Source of the DNA: Marinoscillum sp049115815
GTDB taxonomy: Bacteria; Bacteroidota; Bacteroidia; Cytophagales; Cyclobacteriaceae
Assembly: GCA_049115815.1 (NCBI GenBank)
Contig: JAGDZO010000007.1
Coordinates: 1-64,000, forward strand
Reading direction: 5' to 3'
Length of the DNA stretch: 64,000 nt
The notes below the pieces were generated by a model. The model was not told the origin of the DNA, made no database searches, and saw nothing but the letters and a program-made list of their open reading frames with translations. This document shows, one piece after another, positions 44,528-53,454 of this stretch. The position numbers and the translations under genes are program-made. Each line of letters begins with the position of its first letter. Position 1 is the first letter of the stretch.

Positions 44528-46174
44528 TTATTTTGTCTTTTCTAGTAGCAATTTCTCTATGGTGACGTCATGCGTTTCTTCCACGTCTTTGACAGCCAGG
44601 TTAGCCCATTTGTATTTATCTCGTCTGAGCGAACTAACCATTCGATCGAAAATTACATTGGCGTAAAGCCCATTTCTTAAGTGAATCCCTAACTGTTGAC
44701 CAAACTTTCCACCTTTCAGATTAGGAGCGATCAACTGCACGAGCACTACCAACGCGAAACATGTGATGATGGCGATGACTGCAGTTATAATCGCCGGACT
44801 TGGCACATAAGCCGAAGGTATTTGAGAGCTGAGTAATCCGTGAGCGGCTTTCTCTAGTATGAAGAATACTCCCGCTACACCCACCACCATCAACGATGAT
44901 TTGATGACTGCAAGGAATCTACCGTTGGTGTCTAGTGTATGCACAAGGATCTGACTCATGCCCATAACGATGATGGCACCAATGGCCATCAAGCCAAATT
45001 CCTTTTGTGGTTGAATTCCCCAGATGTAGCAGAATCCTGCATATACTGACAATGAGAAAATCAAACTCATTGCTATTCGTAAGTAGCTTCCTTTTCTAAC
45101 TGGCAAGTTGATTTTCTTAGCTCTCACAAGGTCTACAGCACTACCTGAAGATAGAAAAGAGTGCCCTTTGTAGAAAGAGTGTGCAACCAAGTGTAGAATA
45201 GCAGCAGAATATACTCCGAACCCGCATACTAGCAATGAAAATCCCATGTGAGCGACACTGGAGTATCCCAGTGAGACTTTTACAGTGGGTTGAGTAAGAT
45301 ATACTACTGAGGCAAACATCGCTGTGAAGCCTCCAATGATGATCAGCATCATGGATGCTATGGTAGATTCTGACATCAGAAATCCCATTCTCACAATCAG
45401 GAATGGCCCAGCATTTAATAATCCAGCATGCAGAAGAGCAGATACTGGTGTAGGTGTCTCCACCACCTCAATCAACCATCCGTGTGTTGGGAATTGGGCT
45501 GACTTAAGTACTGCGGCTATCACTATCAAAGCTGTTGCCCAAGTCAACTGAGTATTTAATCCAGCGGTCTGCACTGTATCAAATATTTGATTCAAATCTC
45601 CTGAACCAATATTGAAGTAGATTAATAGGATAGCAGCAAGAAGGCTCACATCACCTACTCGTGCTACTATAAACTTCTTTCTGGCTGCAGCGATGGCTTG
45701 TGGTCTGTTTCGATAAAAGACAAGCAAATAATGAAGACAAACACTGGTAGCCATCCAGAACACAAACAACTGACCCAAGTTAGCTGAGAGTACCAGCAAC
45801 TCTACAGATGCAATGGTAGTAGCCAACCTCGCAAAAAATACGCGCTTGCGAGAGTCTCCATCTAGGTAGTTGGCGCTAAACCTAAGAATGATGAAACCCA
45901 AGATGGAAATCATGGTCACAATCGTCATACTTAAGCTGTCCATTCTAATGGCCAACCCTAAACCTTCCCAGCCTAACAATGGCGACTGTAAGGTTCCATA
46001 CTGAAAAACTAAACTTGAACTCACTAGGGATACCAGGATACCAAACCATCCTAGGTACTCAGCTGTTCTTTTTGATTTTGTAAAAAAATTGGATCCACCA
46101 GCTACTACAGCCGCTGCATAAAAAAGCAATGCCGCTGGAGCTAAAAGAGGAAGAAGAGTAATCAAGTAGTTCAT
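44528..46174 (-). CDS. dabB: DabB, membrane subunit of the inorganic-carbon transporter (NuoL-like)
   Basis: This 548-residue inner-membrane protein resembles the NADH dehydrogenase chain 5/antiporter family (proton-conducting transporter domain). It has about 13-14 hydrophobic segments. Family motifs include TPVSALLHAGLLNAGPFL, with the conserved histidine, and LVAHSFYKGHSFLSSGS. It is immediately upstream of dabA, which separates this DAB pair from a true complex I subunit. Cation flow through it is thought to power DabA. Confidence 0.92.
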   Translation of the reverse strand: MNYLITLLPLLAPAALLFYAAAVVAGGSNFFTKSKRTAEYLGWFGILVSLVSSSLVFQYGTLQSPLLGWEGLGLAIRMDSLSMTIVTMISILGFIILRFSANYLDGDSRKRVFFARLATTIASVELLVLSANLGQLFVFWMATSVCLHYLLVFYRNRPQAIAAARKKFIVARVGDVSLLAAILLIYFNIGSGDLNQIFDTVQTAGLNTQLTWATALIVIAAVLKSAQFPTHGWLIEVVETPTPVSALLHAGLLNAGPFLIVRMGFLMSESTIASMMLIIIGGFTAMFASVVYLTQPTVKVSLGYSSVAHMGFSLLVCGFGVYSAAILHLVAHSFYKGHSFLSSGSAVDLVRAKKINLPVRKGSYLRIAMSLIFSLSVYAGFCYIWGIQPQKEFGLMAIGAIIVMGMSQILVHTLDTNGRFLAVIKSSLMVVGVAGVFFILEKAAHGLLSSQIPSAYVPSPAIITAVIAIITCFALVVLVQLIAPNLKGGKFGQQLGIHLRNGLYANVIFDRMVSSLRRDKYKWANLAVKDVEETHDVTIEKLLLEKTK

Positions 46175-46225
46175 TTGCTTTGATTTTGTTTTTACAAAGC
46201 ACGGTCATTTAATTCATAAATGAAA

Positions 46226-46260
46226 ATGAATACTTTTCATGATTTACATAATGAATACTT
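46226..46260. promoter_or_regulatory. Direct repeat upstream of dabBA
   Basis: ATGAATACTT occurs at 46226-46235 and again at 46251-46260, 25 bases apart. It lies 52-86 bases upstream of the dabB start. It may be an activator site, but no regulator gene is nearby. Confidence 0.3.
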
Positions 46261-46359
46261 ATGAAAATAAGTGAATTTGATTAACTTAAGCCTTATCCCT
46301 TATAAATCAACGAGTTAGAACTATAACTCATATCACCACTATCCTCTTTTAAGCCAATT

Positions 46360-47424
46360 CTAAGTGGTGGAAGGAGTTGATAGATACTGATTTTTCACTA
46401 AATCGTGAATAAAACTCATTTTGGCAGTGATGTTTTCGTTTACTTCAAAAGGATAAACATCTGGCAATCCCATAGCGCGGTTGATACTATTGACAGCAAA
46501 AGAGAGCGGAATAGCATTTTTCACTATGAGTGAGAAATCATCGACGGAATAAGGGTTAATTGGATCCATAGACAGCATGCCCATGTGTTCATTAGCAGGT
46601 GTCACCATCAAACCAAAATAGTAAGAAGTCTCCACCATATCCATAAGATGGAGATAATGCGCCCAAGACTCTGCCCAATCTTCCCAAGGGTGCGAAGTAG
46701 CATATTTGCTGATGAAGCCAGCTTCCCATTTATCAGGAGCTCCTTTCTTATAATAAGTGGCTAAAGCCTCTGCATAATTCTGTTCTTCATTGCCAAAAAT
46801 CTCCCGAAAAGATTTGAGATTGGCAGCATCTCGATATATCAAATGATCCCAAAAGTAATGTCCTACCTCATGTCTGAGGTGACCTATCAATGTCCTATAA
46901 GGTTCATGCAGATCCTGTTTGATCTTCTCTCTGGTGGCAGAGTCGGCTTCTCTGAGCAATATGGTGATCACGCCATTGGCGTGCCCCGTCATTATTTTAG
47001 GGTCGTTTTGTTTGGCGATGAAGTCAAAGCACAGCCCCTGCTCATTCCTCAATTTGCTTTGTAAATCAAATCCCATCTTTTGCAGCTGATAGATTAACCT
47101 ATGCTTAGCTACTTCCAGATTTTGCCAATACTCGAAATTCTTACCGTCAGAAAGGTTCGGAATAGTACGGTTGAGCTGGCAAGCTCGGCAATATTTATCA
47201 TCACTTTCTTTCTCTATCAACCAATTGCAAACATCATGCTCGTGATTCTTACAATACTTGTATGCTATCTTCTCCCTGTCAGAAATCAATTGATTCGCGT
47301 CTCTGTCGAAGGTAAGCATCATTCTATCTGAATCTCTATAGCCAGACAGATGACCACAGTTGTCACATTCATAACTCTCAAAAAACAAGGGATTGTGACA
47401 GTATCCGCACTGAAATACCTTCAT
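46360..47424 (-). CDS. Zinc-binding metallopeptidase family protein
   Basis: This 354-residue protein belongs to the family often annotated as putative zinc-binding metallopeptidase (Peptidase_Mx). A zinc ribbon opens the protein (Cys6, Cys9, Cys20, Cys23: FQCGYCHN and YECDNCGH). The metalloprotease helix is HEVGHYFWDH, matching HExxH. The DWAESWAHYLH segment gives a further candidate ligand. There is no signal peptide, so it should be cytosolic. The substrate is unknown. Confidence 0.85.
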   Translation of the reverse strand: MKVFQCGYCHNPLFFESYECDNCGHLSGYRDSDRMMLTFDRDANQLISDREKIAYKYCKNHEHDVCNWLIEKESDDKYCRACQLNRTIPNLSDGKNFEYWQNLEVAKHRLIYQLQKMGFDLQSKLRNEQGLCFDFIAKQNDPKIMTGHANGVITILLREADSATREKIKQDLHEPYRTLIGHLRHEVGHYFWDHLIYRDAANLKSFREIFGNEEQNYAEALATYYKKGAPDKWEAGFISKYATSHPWEDWAESWAHYLHLMDMVETSYYFGLMVTPANEHMGMLSMDPINPYSVDDFSLIVKNAIPLSFAVNSINRAMGLPDVYPFEVNENITAKMSFIHDLVKNQYLSTPSTT

Positions 47425-47495
47425 CTAAGGGGTTGTTTAAAAAATGTATAAACGTAGAAATGGAATGGTCCGGTCAAGCGATTTTTTAGGGGTGT

Positions 47496-48851
47496 TTACC
47501 CTCTTCTCTTACGCTTATTTCCGCCCTGCGCTTTATCACCTCTAGTGATAGGGTTTTTATGCTTCTTGGCTTTGCGTTTGTAAGATCCTCCCTGATTGAA
47601 CTTTGTGTTTTTCAACTTTTTCTCATGAAAAGCAGCACCTGGCCCATCATCACTTATCTTGTGCCCTGTGTTGATTTCCTTCTTTTTCGGTCGTTCTTCT
47701 GGTGTTAATTCGGTCGAAACCTCCACGTGATCAGGAAATGGCAATTCCTCAATCTTCATTTTCATCAATTCCTCTATTGCCAGCTTAGCAGGCTCTTCTT
47801 TCTCAGTATAGAATAGAATGGTATGACCTTGCTCCTCTGCTCTACCCGTACGACCGATTCGGTGCATATAGTTTTCAGGGAAACCTGGAGTATCAAAATT
47901 GATCACGTGCGTGATTTTGTCGAGATCCAATCCACGAGCCATCACGTCAGTGGCTATCAATATTCTATTGCTACCTTCCTCAAACTGCTTAATCGATCTG
48001 ATTCGATAATTCTGAGACTTATTGGAGTGAATGATGCAGCTCTCACTTTCGTAATACAAACCCACCTCTTCAAACAGTCGGTCTGCTCCCTTCTTGTTGG
48101 AAACGAAAACTAACACCTTTTGGAATGTCTCTCTATCTCGCAGTAAGTCAACCAGCAAGTTGGCCTTGGTATAGAAGTTTTTGACCGGATAAGCCAACTG
48201 CTCAATATTCTCAAGTGGTGTCCCACTCACAGCTATCGATATCTTCTTAGGCGCAACGAAGAAATCATTGATCAGTAACTCCACATCGTCTGTCATGGTA
48301 GCAGAGAACATGATATTCTGACGTCTTTCTGGGAGCAACTCCATGATGTTGGTCAACTGAAATCGAAATCCCAAATCCAGCATTACGTCCACTTCATCGA
48401 TAACCAATTTCTTGACATCTTTCAATGCCAGCGCCCTACTCAATACCAAATCATACAATCGACCTGGTGTGGCCACTATGATATCTGCACCCTCAAGTAC
48501 TTTGATTTTCTGCGTATTGATATTGGTACCTCCATATACACCAGTGACTCGCACATTCATATATTTGGCATAATCTCCGATCTGCTCTACTACCTGCAAC
48601 ACAAGTTCCCTAGTGGGCACAAGAATCAGCGCCCGAGGATTAATTTGGGTAGAAAACTTAAGATCCTTAAGGATCGGCAGCATATAGGCCAGTGTCTTAC
48701 CCGTCCCCGTCTGAGCGATACCAAGCACGTCCTTACCCGATAATATAACCGGATAAGCCTCCTCTTGTATCGGAGTTGGTTGGGTAAAACCCAAATCCTC
48801 GATAGCATTTCTAAGGGGAGTAGACAATTTGAGATCTTCGAAAGTGCTCAT
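47496..48851 (-). CDS. DEAD-box-family ATP-dependent RNA helicase
   Basis: This 451-residue RNA helicase unwinds structured RNA, for example in ribosome assembly or mRNA turnover. Motifs in order: Q motif (LGFTQPTPIQEEA), Walker A (AQTGTGKT), motif II as DEVD (VIDEVDVMLD), SAT, and HRIGRTGRA. A lysine-rich C-terminal tail should bind RNA. I chose ATG 48851 because MSTFEDLKLS is the family start; the frame extends to 48896. Motif II is DEVD rather than DEAD, which is seen in other members. Confidence 0.92.
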   Translation of the reverse strand: MSTFEDLKLSTPLRNAIEDLGFTQPTPIQEEAYPVILSGKDVLGIAQTGTGKTLAYMLPILKDLKFSTQINPRALILVPTRELVLQVVEQIGDYAKYMNVRVTGVYGGTNINTQKIKVLEGADIIVATPGRLYDLVLSRALALKDVKKLVIDEVDVMLDLGFRFQLTNIMELLPERRQNIMFSATMTDDVELLINDFFVAPKKISIAVSGTPLENIEQLAYPVKNFYTKANLLVDLLRDRETFQKVLVFVSNKKGADRLFEEVGLYYESESCIIHSNKSQNYRIRSIKQFEEGSNRILIATDVMARGLDLDKITHVINFDTPGFPENYMHRIGRTGRAEEQGHTILFYTEKEEPAKLAIEELMKMKIEELPFPDHVEVSTELTPEERPKKKEINTGHKISDDGPGAAFHEKKLKNTKFNQGGSYKRKAKKHKNPITRGDKAQGGNKRKRRG

Positions 48852-48871
48852 ATCTGATTTTTTATATCGCG

Positions 48872-48879
48872 CAAAAATA
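48872..48879 (-). promoter_or_regulatory. Candidate -7 box of the helicase gene
   Basis: The minus strand reads TATTTTTG, an exact TAnnTTTG match 20 bases upstream of the preferred start codon. Its position also supports the downstream start at 48851, because the longer frame would place the promoter inside the coding region. No -33 TTG was found. Confidence 0.35.
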
Positions 48880-48933
48880 GCCTCTTTGATAATCACTTAT
48901 TAAGATTCTTTCATACTATTGGTATATTTAAAA

Positions 48934-49572
48934 ATGCGTTACTTATTAACATTTTTCATTCTAATTATAGAATCGCAGATTTTTGCTTGCCAATGTTCCT
49001 TTTTTACTGAGCCATTTGAGGATGTATCCAAGCATATGGATGAAGTTTTTCAGGGCGAAATCTTCAAGCAAGAACTTGATTCAAGTTATACTCATGTATC
49101 TCCTGAAACTTTTGCAAATCGTACTATCTGGATTAAAGTGAAAAAAGTCTGGCTTGGGGATATCAACCCAGGAGACACGCTGAAAATAGTATATCATCCC
49201 ACTTCATGTGCATTCACAAGTAATGAAGGTGAAGACTTCATTTTCACCTTAGGACTAAGACACCCGCTTGAATGCTATTGTGGAATAGCGAATGATGAAA
49301 GTATTAAAAAAGTTGATAGCTATTTCAATCCTGTGCTTGCTTCCAAAGAAGAATTTAGTACGACAATCTATCCTAATCCTGCTTTCTCCTCATTCACTAT
49401 ATTCAGTGATAGCGACCCTGTTTCCATGTCAATAATCAACACCCTCGGTCAAGTAGTGTTAAGATCCAATAAAAGAAGAATCCAAATAGTTGATCTGCCT
49501 TTAGGTTTGTTCATGGTAGAAATTGTCTTACCAAATGGCTTCATAAAAAGAGAAAAATTGGTAAAACGATAA
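48934..49572 (+). CDS. Small secreted protein with T9SS type A sorting domain
   Basis: This 212-residue exported protein has a signal peptide ending near IESQIFA and a mature N-terminus beginning CQCSFF. That Cys-x-Cys start, plus the later VFQGEIFKQ and TSCAFTSNEGEDFIF strands, recalls netrin/TIMP-like domains, but the match is weak. The last 75 residues are a T9SS type A sorting tail (TTIYPNPAFSSFTIF, LGLFMVEIVLPNG). I start at ATG 48934; an in-frame TTG at 48919 is also possible. The function is unknown. Confidence 0.75.
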   Translation: MRYLLTFFILIIESQIFACQCSFFTEPFEDVSKHMDEVFQGEIFKQELDSSYTHVSPETFANRTIWIKVKKVWLGDINPGDTLKIVYHPTSCAFTSNEGEDFIFTLGLRHPLECYCGIANDESIKKVDSYFNPVLASKEEFSTTIYPNPAFSSFTIFSDSDPVSMSIINTLGQVVLRSNKRRIQIVDLPLGLFMVEIVLPNGFIKREKLVKR

Positions 49573-49700
49573 TTCATCGCAGCACCCTTTATCGTCACCA
49601 ATTAGTTAAATCAATTAAAGTAAAACCATAATATCTAAGCCACAAATCCAATTGAATAGTAGTAACTTCTATAGTGATAACACAACAACCAGCTACTACT

Positions 49701-50057
49701 ATGAAGACTCAACTCAAACTAGAGCAATTAGCGATGCTCATTCTTTCGATTTACCTTTTCTATTTGACAGATTTTGATTGGTGGGTTTACCCTGCGCTCA
49801 TCTTAATTCCTGACATAGGCATGATCGGATACACCTATAATCCGAAGATTGGGGCTATCACCTACAACATCACGCACCACAAAGGGTTAGGAGTATTGGC
49901 TCTACTTTCAGGCTGGCATTTCGAAATACCCTACCTCGAACTAGCAGGAATAATATGGATAGGTCATGCATGTTTTGATCGGGTGATAGGTTATGGTCTG
50001 AAATATCCTGACAATTTCAAGCATACTCATCTCGGTTGGCTCAATCAAGTGAAGTAA
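49701..50057 (+). CDS. DUF4260 family membrane protein
   Basis: This 118-residue membrane protein matches the DUF4260 family: hydrophobic segments LAMLILSIYLFYLT and WVYPALILIPDIGMIGY, then TYNITHHKGLGV, and the ending HIGW-like block RVIGYGLKYPDNFKHTHLGW. Histidines in NITHHK and KHTHLG are conserved in the family. The start is ATG 49701; a GTG at 49674 would add nine residues. The function is unknown. A VOC-family gene begins 32 bases downstream. Confidence 0.82.
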   Translation: MKTQLKLEQLAMLILSIYLFYLTDFDWWVYPALILIPDIGMIGYTYNPKIGAITYNITHHKGLGVLALLSGWHFEIPYLELAGIIWIGHACFDRVIGYGLKYPDNFKHTHLGWLNQVK

Positions 50058-50089
50058 CTTCGCAACCTTCACAAAACCAGCGATTATTC

Positions 50090-50500
50090 ATGCAGAGAAT
50101 TGGTCAAATCACGCTCATGGTAAAGGATTATGATGAAGCCATTGAGTTCTATACTAAAGTGTTGGCTTTTAGACTAATAGAAGATACCAAACGGAGTGAA
50201 ACCAAACGCTGGGTAGTAGTAGCACCTCCGGGTGAAAACACCTGCCACTTACTTCTGGCTAAAGCAGTAGGCGAACAGCAAGTACAAAGCATAGGCAATC
50301 AAACAGGCGGCAGAGTGTTCCTATTTCTATACACAGATAATATTGATCGGGATTATGGTAGTTTGTTGTTGTACGGAGTAAAAATCAAACGGCCTCCTAC
50401 AGTAGCAGATTTTGGTAAAGCTATGGTCTTCGAAGATCTATATGGAAACCTGATAGACCTTATAGAGCCGAAAAAAGAATCGATTCAAAAGATTATTTGA
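50090..50500 (+). CDS. VOC (glyoxalase/bleomycin resistance-like) family protein
   Basis: This 136-residue VOC-fold protein has the two beta-alpha-beta-beta-beta units: IGQITLMVKDYDEAIEFYTK for the first and VFLFLYTDNIDRDYGSLLL for the second. The C-terminal DLYGNLIDLIEP block contains a metal-ligand Glu position. The family includes glyoxalases, dioxygenases and antibiotic-binding proteins, and the specific role cannot be told. The start is ATG 50090; the open frame from 50036 overlaps the preceding gene. The gene overlaps the convergent P-type ATPase stop by eight bases. Confidence 0.85.
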   Translation: MQRIGQITLMVKDYDEAIEFYTKVLAFRLIEDTKRSETKRWVVVAPPGENTCHLLLAKAVGEQQVQSIGNQTGGRVFLFLYTDNIDRDYGSLLLYGVKIKRPPTVADFGKAMVFEDLYGNLIDLIEPKKESIQKII

Positions 50501-52877
50501 AGATTCTACTACTCAAAAACTTGATGGCTAAAGTGATGAAGCCAACCACCGTAACTGAGCTGATAGGCATCAAAATAGCCGAAACTACAGGAGTCAAATG
50601 GCCGGTGATTGCAAAACTCAGTCCGACAATGTTGTAGGCAAAAGAGATCACGAAAGCTACAATAACCACGCGCATTACAGATCTAGAAAAACGAATGATA
50701 CCATCAAGTTTAGATAGAGAATCGGCTTGTAGTAGTGCGTCGCATGCTGGGCTGAACTGATGCACATCTTCGCAAACTGCAACCCCCACACTAGCGGCCT
50801 TGAGGGCACCAGCATCGTTCAGGCCATCACCTAACATCAAGCTCGGCTCCTGCTCAGATTCTATATGATGTAGTTTGTCCTGAGGCTTTTGATTGAACCT
50901 CAGCTGATCAAAATACTGAGACAACCTTTCACGCTGGCCGTCATTGTCACCAGATAGCAAGGTCAATGTAAAGCGTTCTTTGAGATGATGGAGCAGGTCA
51001 AAAACACCCTTCCTGTAGGTAGTACCTACCAGGTATTTACCCTTCACATCACCATCAAAAGAGACATACACTTCCGTTTCGTTAGTCTTGGAAGAGTCAT
51101 TGGTCACCCACTCGGCCGAGCCAATCATCACCTGAAGTCCGTTCACCTCAGCCCTTATACCTTTTCCCATCTGCTCTTCGAAAGTAGAGATAGGTAGCTT
51201 CTGAAGACCGGTACCAATGTTAGATGCTATCAACTTGCTCAAAGGATGGGCTGAATTGGCACATACACTCTTGATGATTATCTGCTCTTCTCTACTCAAC
51301 TCGGAGCCTTCAAACTTGATGCTCTGTTGCTGTGAAGTAGTGATGGTACCTGTCTTGTCAAAAATGATCGAGCGTACCTTGCTAAGCTGCTCTATGACCA
51401 AGGCATTTTTAAGGTACAAACCGATGGAGCCAAAAACGCGCATCCCATGTCCTAACCCAAAAGGCATAGCCAAAGCAAGCGCACATGGACAAGCTACTAT
51501 CAATACGGCTGTGGTGGCCTCCCACATGATCGTCGGGTTGACAAAATGCCAATAAACAAAAGTGGCCAAGGCCAAAAGCAAGATCACCGACGTGAAATAC
51601 TGACTCACCTTGTCGATCACCCCTCCGTATGCCGGACGCTGATCTCCTTGATTTTCTTGACTATTCCACAATTGAGTCAATTCACTGTTGTCCACTGTTT
51701 GACTCAAGACAATCTCCAAACTTCCACCCATCTGTCTCCCTCCTGCATATACCTTATCGGAAATATCTCTAGCCACCGGCTGAGCCTCACCGGTAACAAA
51801 ACTGTAATCTATCTTTCCTTTTCCCTTGACAATAGTGCCATCTGCGGGGATCAGTTCTTGACTGTGTAGTATGATTCGATCTCCCCGATTGAGCTCTTTA
51901 ATCATCACTACTTCTTCCTGTGCATCGGAAGTAATCCGAGTAACTGAAATAGGAAAATAAGAGGTATAATCTCTATCAAAAGCCAGCGCTTGATAGCTCT
52001 TTCCCTGATACCATTTACCTATTAACAGAAAAAACACCAAGCCGGTCAATGAGTCCATGTAACCAGGACCACTTTGAGACAATATCTCAATTATACTTCT
52101 GATAAAAAGCGTACTTATTCCCAAGGCGATGGGCACATCAATGTTTAGATACCTGTGTTTAAGTCCTTTTATCGAGCTGATAAAGTAATCTATAGCTGCA
52201 TACAGCATCACAGGCAGTGAAAGACCCAAATTGATCCACCCAAATAATGATTTGAAACTATCCTCTAGCTGAAAACCGACATCCAAATATTCTGGTAGGC
52301 TAATTAGCATGCTGTTGCCAAAGCAAAATCCAGCTACTGCGATCTTCATGCCTATTCCTGAAGGGTCTATTTTCTTCTTCGGAGCATCCAGGCTATCGAG
52401 ATTGATAGCGGGTGGGTAGCCTATTTGCGAAAGCAATAAAGCAACCTCCTTAAGAGAAATACTTGCCTTTCTAAATGAGATGGTCACTTCCTTTCGTACA
52501 AAATTCACTTCCGCCTTAATGATGGCATCATTCAACTTAGGCAAATGCTCAAGTAAATAGATACATGAACTACAGTGAATCCCGCTGATATAGAGCCTGA
52601 CCACCGACATATCTTCATCATCGTACTTAAGCAGCTTCTCAATTACTTCCGGAATTTCGAGAAAGGCAAATTTCCTCGCCGATGATAGATTATCCTCTAC
52701 CTTGAGGGGTTTGAGCTCGGAGGTATCATAGTACTGTGTGAGCTGTGCGCTCGTGATGAGCTCGTATACAGCCTTACAACCTACGCAGCAGAAACTGTGA
52801 TCTTCAAACTGGATGATTTCTTCACAAAGCTCTGCGCAATGGTGGCATTTTATCTCTTCTGCTACAAGGGTAGACAT
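50493..52877 (-). CDS. Heavy-metal P-type ATPase, CcoI/FixI-like (copper)
   Basis: This 794-residue P1B-type ATPase pumps Cu(I) across the inner membrane. The N-terminal Cys-rich domain (Cys11, Cys14, Cys18, Cys30, Cys31, Cys34) and the following HMA domain (GIHCSSCIYLL) are the CcoI/FixI arrangement. The transport motif is CPC (ACPCALALAMP), the phosphorylation site is DKTGTIT and the hinge is GDGLNDAGALKAA. About eight membrane segments are visible. FixI-type pumps supply copper for cbb3 oxidase, but ccoN, ccoO and ccoP are not in the window. The universal stress gene's stop abuts the ATPase start, so they share a transcript. Confidence 0.9.
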   Translation of the reverse strand: MSTLVAEEIKCHHCAELCEEIIQFEDHSFCCVGCKAVYELITSAQLTQYYDTSELKPLKVEDNLSSARKFAFLEIPEVIEKLLKYDDEDMSVVRLYISGIHCSSCIYLLEHLPKLNDAIIKAEVNFVRKEVTISFRKASISLKEVALLLSQIGYPPAINLDSLDAPKKKIDPSGIGMKIAVAGFCFGNSMLISLPEYLDVGFQLEDSFKSLFGWINLGLSLPVMLYAAIDYFISSIKGLKHRYLNIDVPIALGISTLFIRSIIEILSQSGPGYMDSLTGLVFFLLIGKWYQGKSYQALAFDRDYTSYFPISVTRITSDAQEEVVMIKELNRGDRIILHSQELIPADGTIVKGKGKIDYSFVTGEAQPVARDISDKVYAGGRQMGGSLEIVLSQTVDNSELTQLWNSQENQGDQRPAYGGVIDKVSQYFTSVILLLALATFVYWHFVNPTIMWEATTAVLIVACPCALALAMPFGLGHGMRVFGSIGLYLKNALVIEQLSKVRSIIFDKTGTITTSQQQSIKFEGSELSREEQIIIKSVCANSAHPLSKLIASNIGTGLQKLPISTFEEQMGKGIRAEVNGLQVMIGSAEWVTNDSSKTNETEVYVSFDGDVKGKYLVGTTYRKGVFDLLHHLKERFTLTLLSGDNDGQRERLSQYFDQLRFNQKPQDKLHHIESEQEPSLMLGDGLNDAGALKAASVGVAVCEDVHQFSPACDALLQADSLSKLDGIIRFSRSVMRVVIVAFVISFAYNIVGLSFAITGHLTPVVSAILMPISSVTVVGFITLAIKFLSSRIFK

Positions 52878-53323
52878 TAGGCAGTTTCCTTAATGCTATC
52901 ATTTTCTACCACCATCAAAGGCACATTCGTATGTGCCTTGATATATCTAAGATGACTTCCTGGTTGATTGTCCATGGTATTGCTATTGACTCCCATGAGA
53001 ACAATATCCGGAGATTTTTCTTTAATGTATTTGAGGATTTCACGATCCACGTCTCCTTCGAGCAATTCTGGCTTAATCTGAATGTGATTGGAGGTTTCAA
53101 GGCGATTACAAAATTCGGACAGTTCTCTTCTTAACGATTCTATGGTCTTGTCACTTTGAGCTTGGCCTTGCCTATCTCTGGAAATAAACCTGGTCCTAGG
53201 TGAATACACATGAAGTAGGGTAATGGTGCCCCCATTCCCAACAAGCTTCATGCCTTCCTTGACGGCTTTCCAAGCCACCATGGTAAAATCGGTAGGGATC
53301 AACACCTTGTTGTACAAACTCAT
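52877..53323 (-). CDS. Universal stress protein (UspA family)
   Basis: This 148-residue nucleotide-binding UspA-fold protein has the opening VLIPTDFTMVAWKAV, the strand ITLLHVYSP and the LMGVNSN segment followed by a serine (PGSHLRYI) that resembles the G-2x-G-9x-G(S/T) ATP loop only in part. USPs are induced in starvation, oxygen limitation and stress. The TGA stop shares a base with the ATPase start, so both belong to one transcript. A -7 box candidate TATTTTTG is at 53357-53350. Confidence 0.85.
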   Translation of the reverse strand: MSLYNKVLIPTDFTMVAWKAVKEGMKLVGNGGTITLLHVYSPRTRFISRDRQGQAQSDKTIESLRRELSEFCNRLETSNHIQIKPELLEGDVDREILKYIKEKSPDIVLMGVNSNTMDNQPGSHLRYIKAHTNVPLMVVENDSIKETA

Positions 53324-53349
53324 TCGCTCTTATTCAGATAATACAAATC

Positions 53350-53357
53350 CAAAAATA
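53350..53357 (-). promoter_or_regulatory. Candidate -7 box of the universal stress protein/ATPase operon
   Basis: The minus strand reads TATTTTTG, matching TAnnTTTG, 27 bases upstream of the start codon. No -33 TTG was found. Confidence 0.3.
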
Positions 53358-53454
53358 GAGCGAAGCGCCGAAGTGAAAATTGAGGTATCTCAATCAAAAA
53401 ACTGAAATAAATCAGTTTTACCTCCTGATGTTCTGACTGCTGTTTACTAGGTTT

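Noticed and set aside
50045..50065. A GAAGTAACTTC palindrome between the DUF4260 and VOC genes, similar to the 40-42 kb repeats
   Set aside because: Only the 11-base core matches and none of the surrounding repeat is present, so chance is the simpler explanation.
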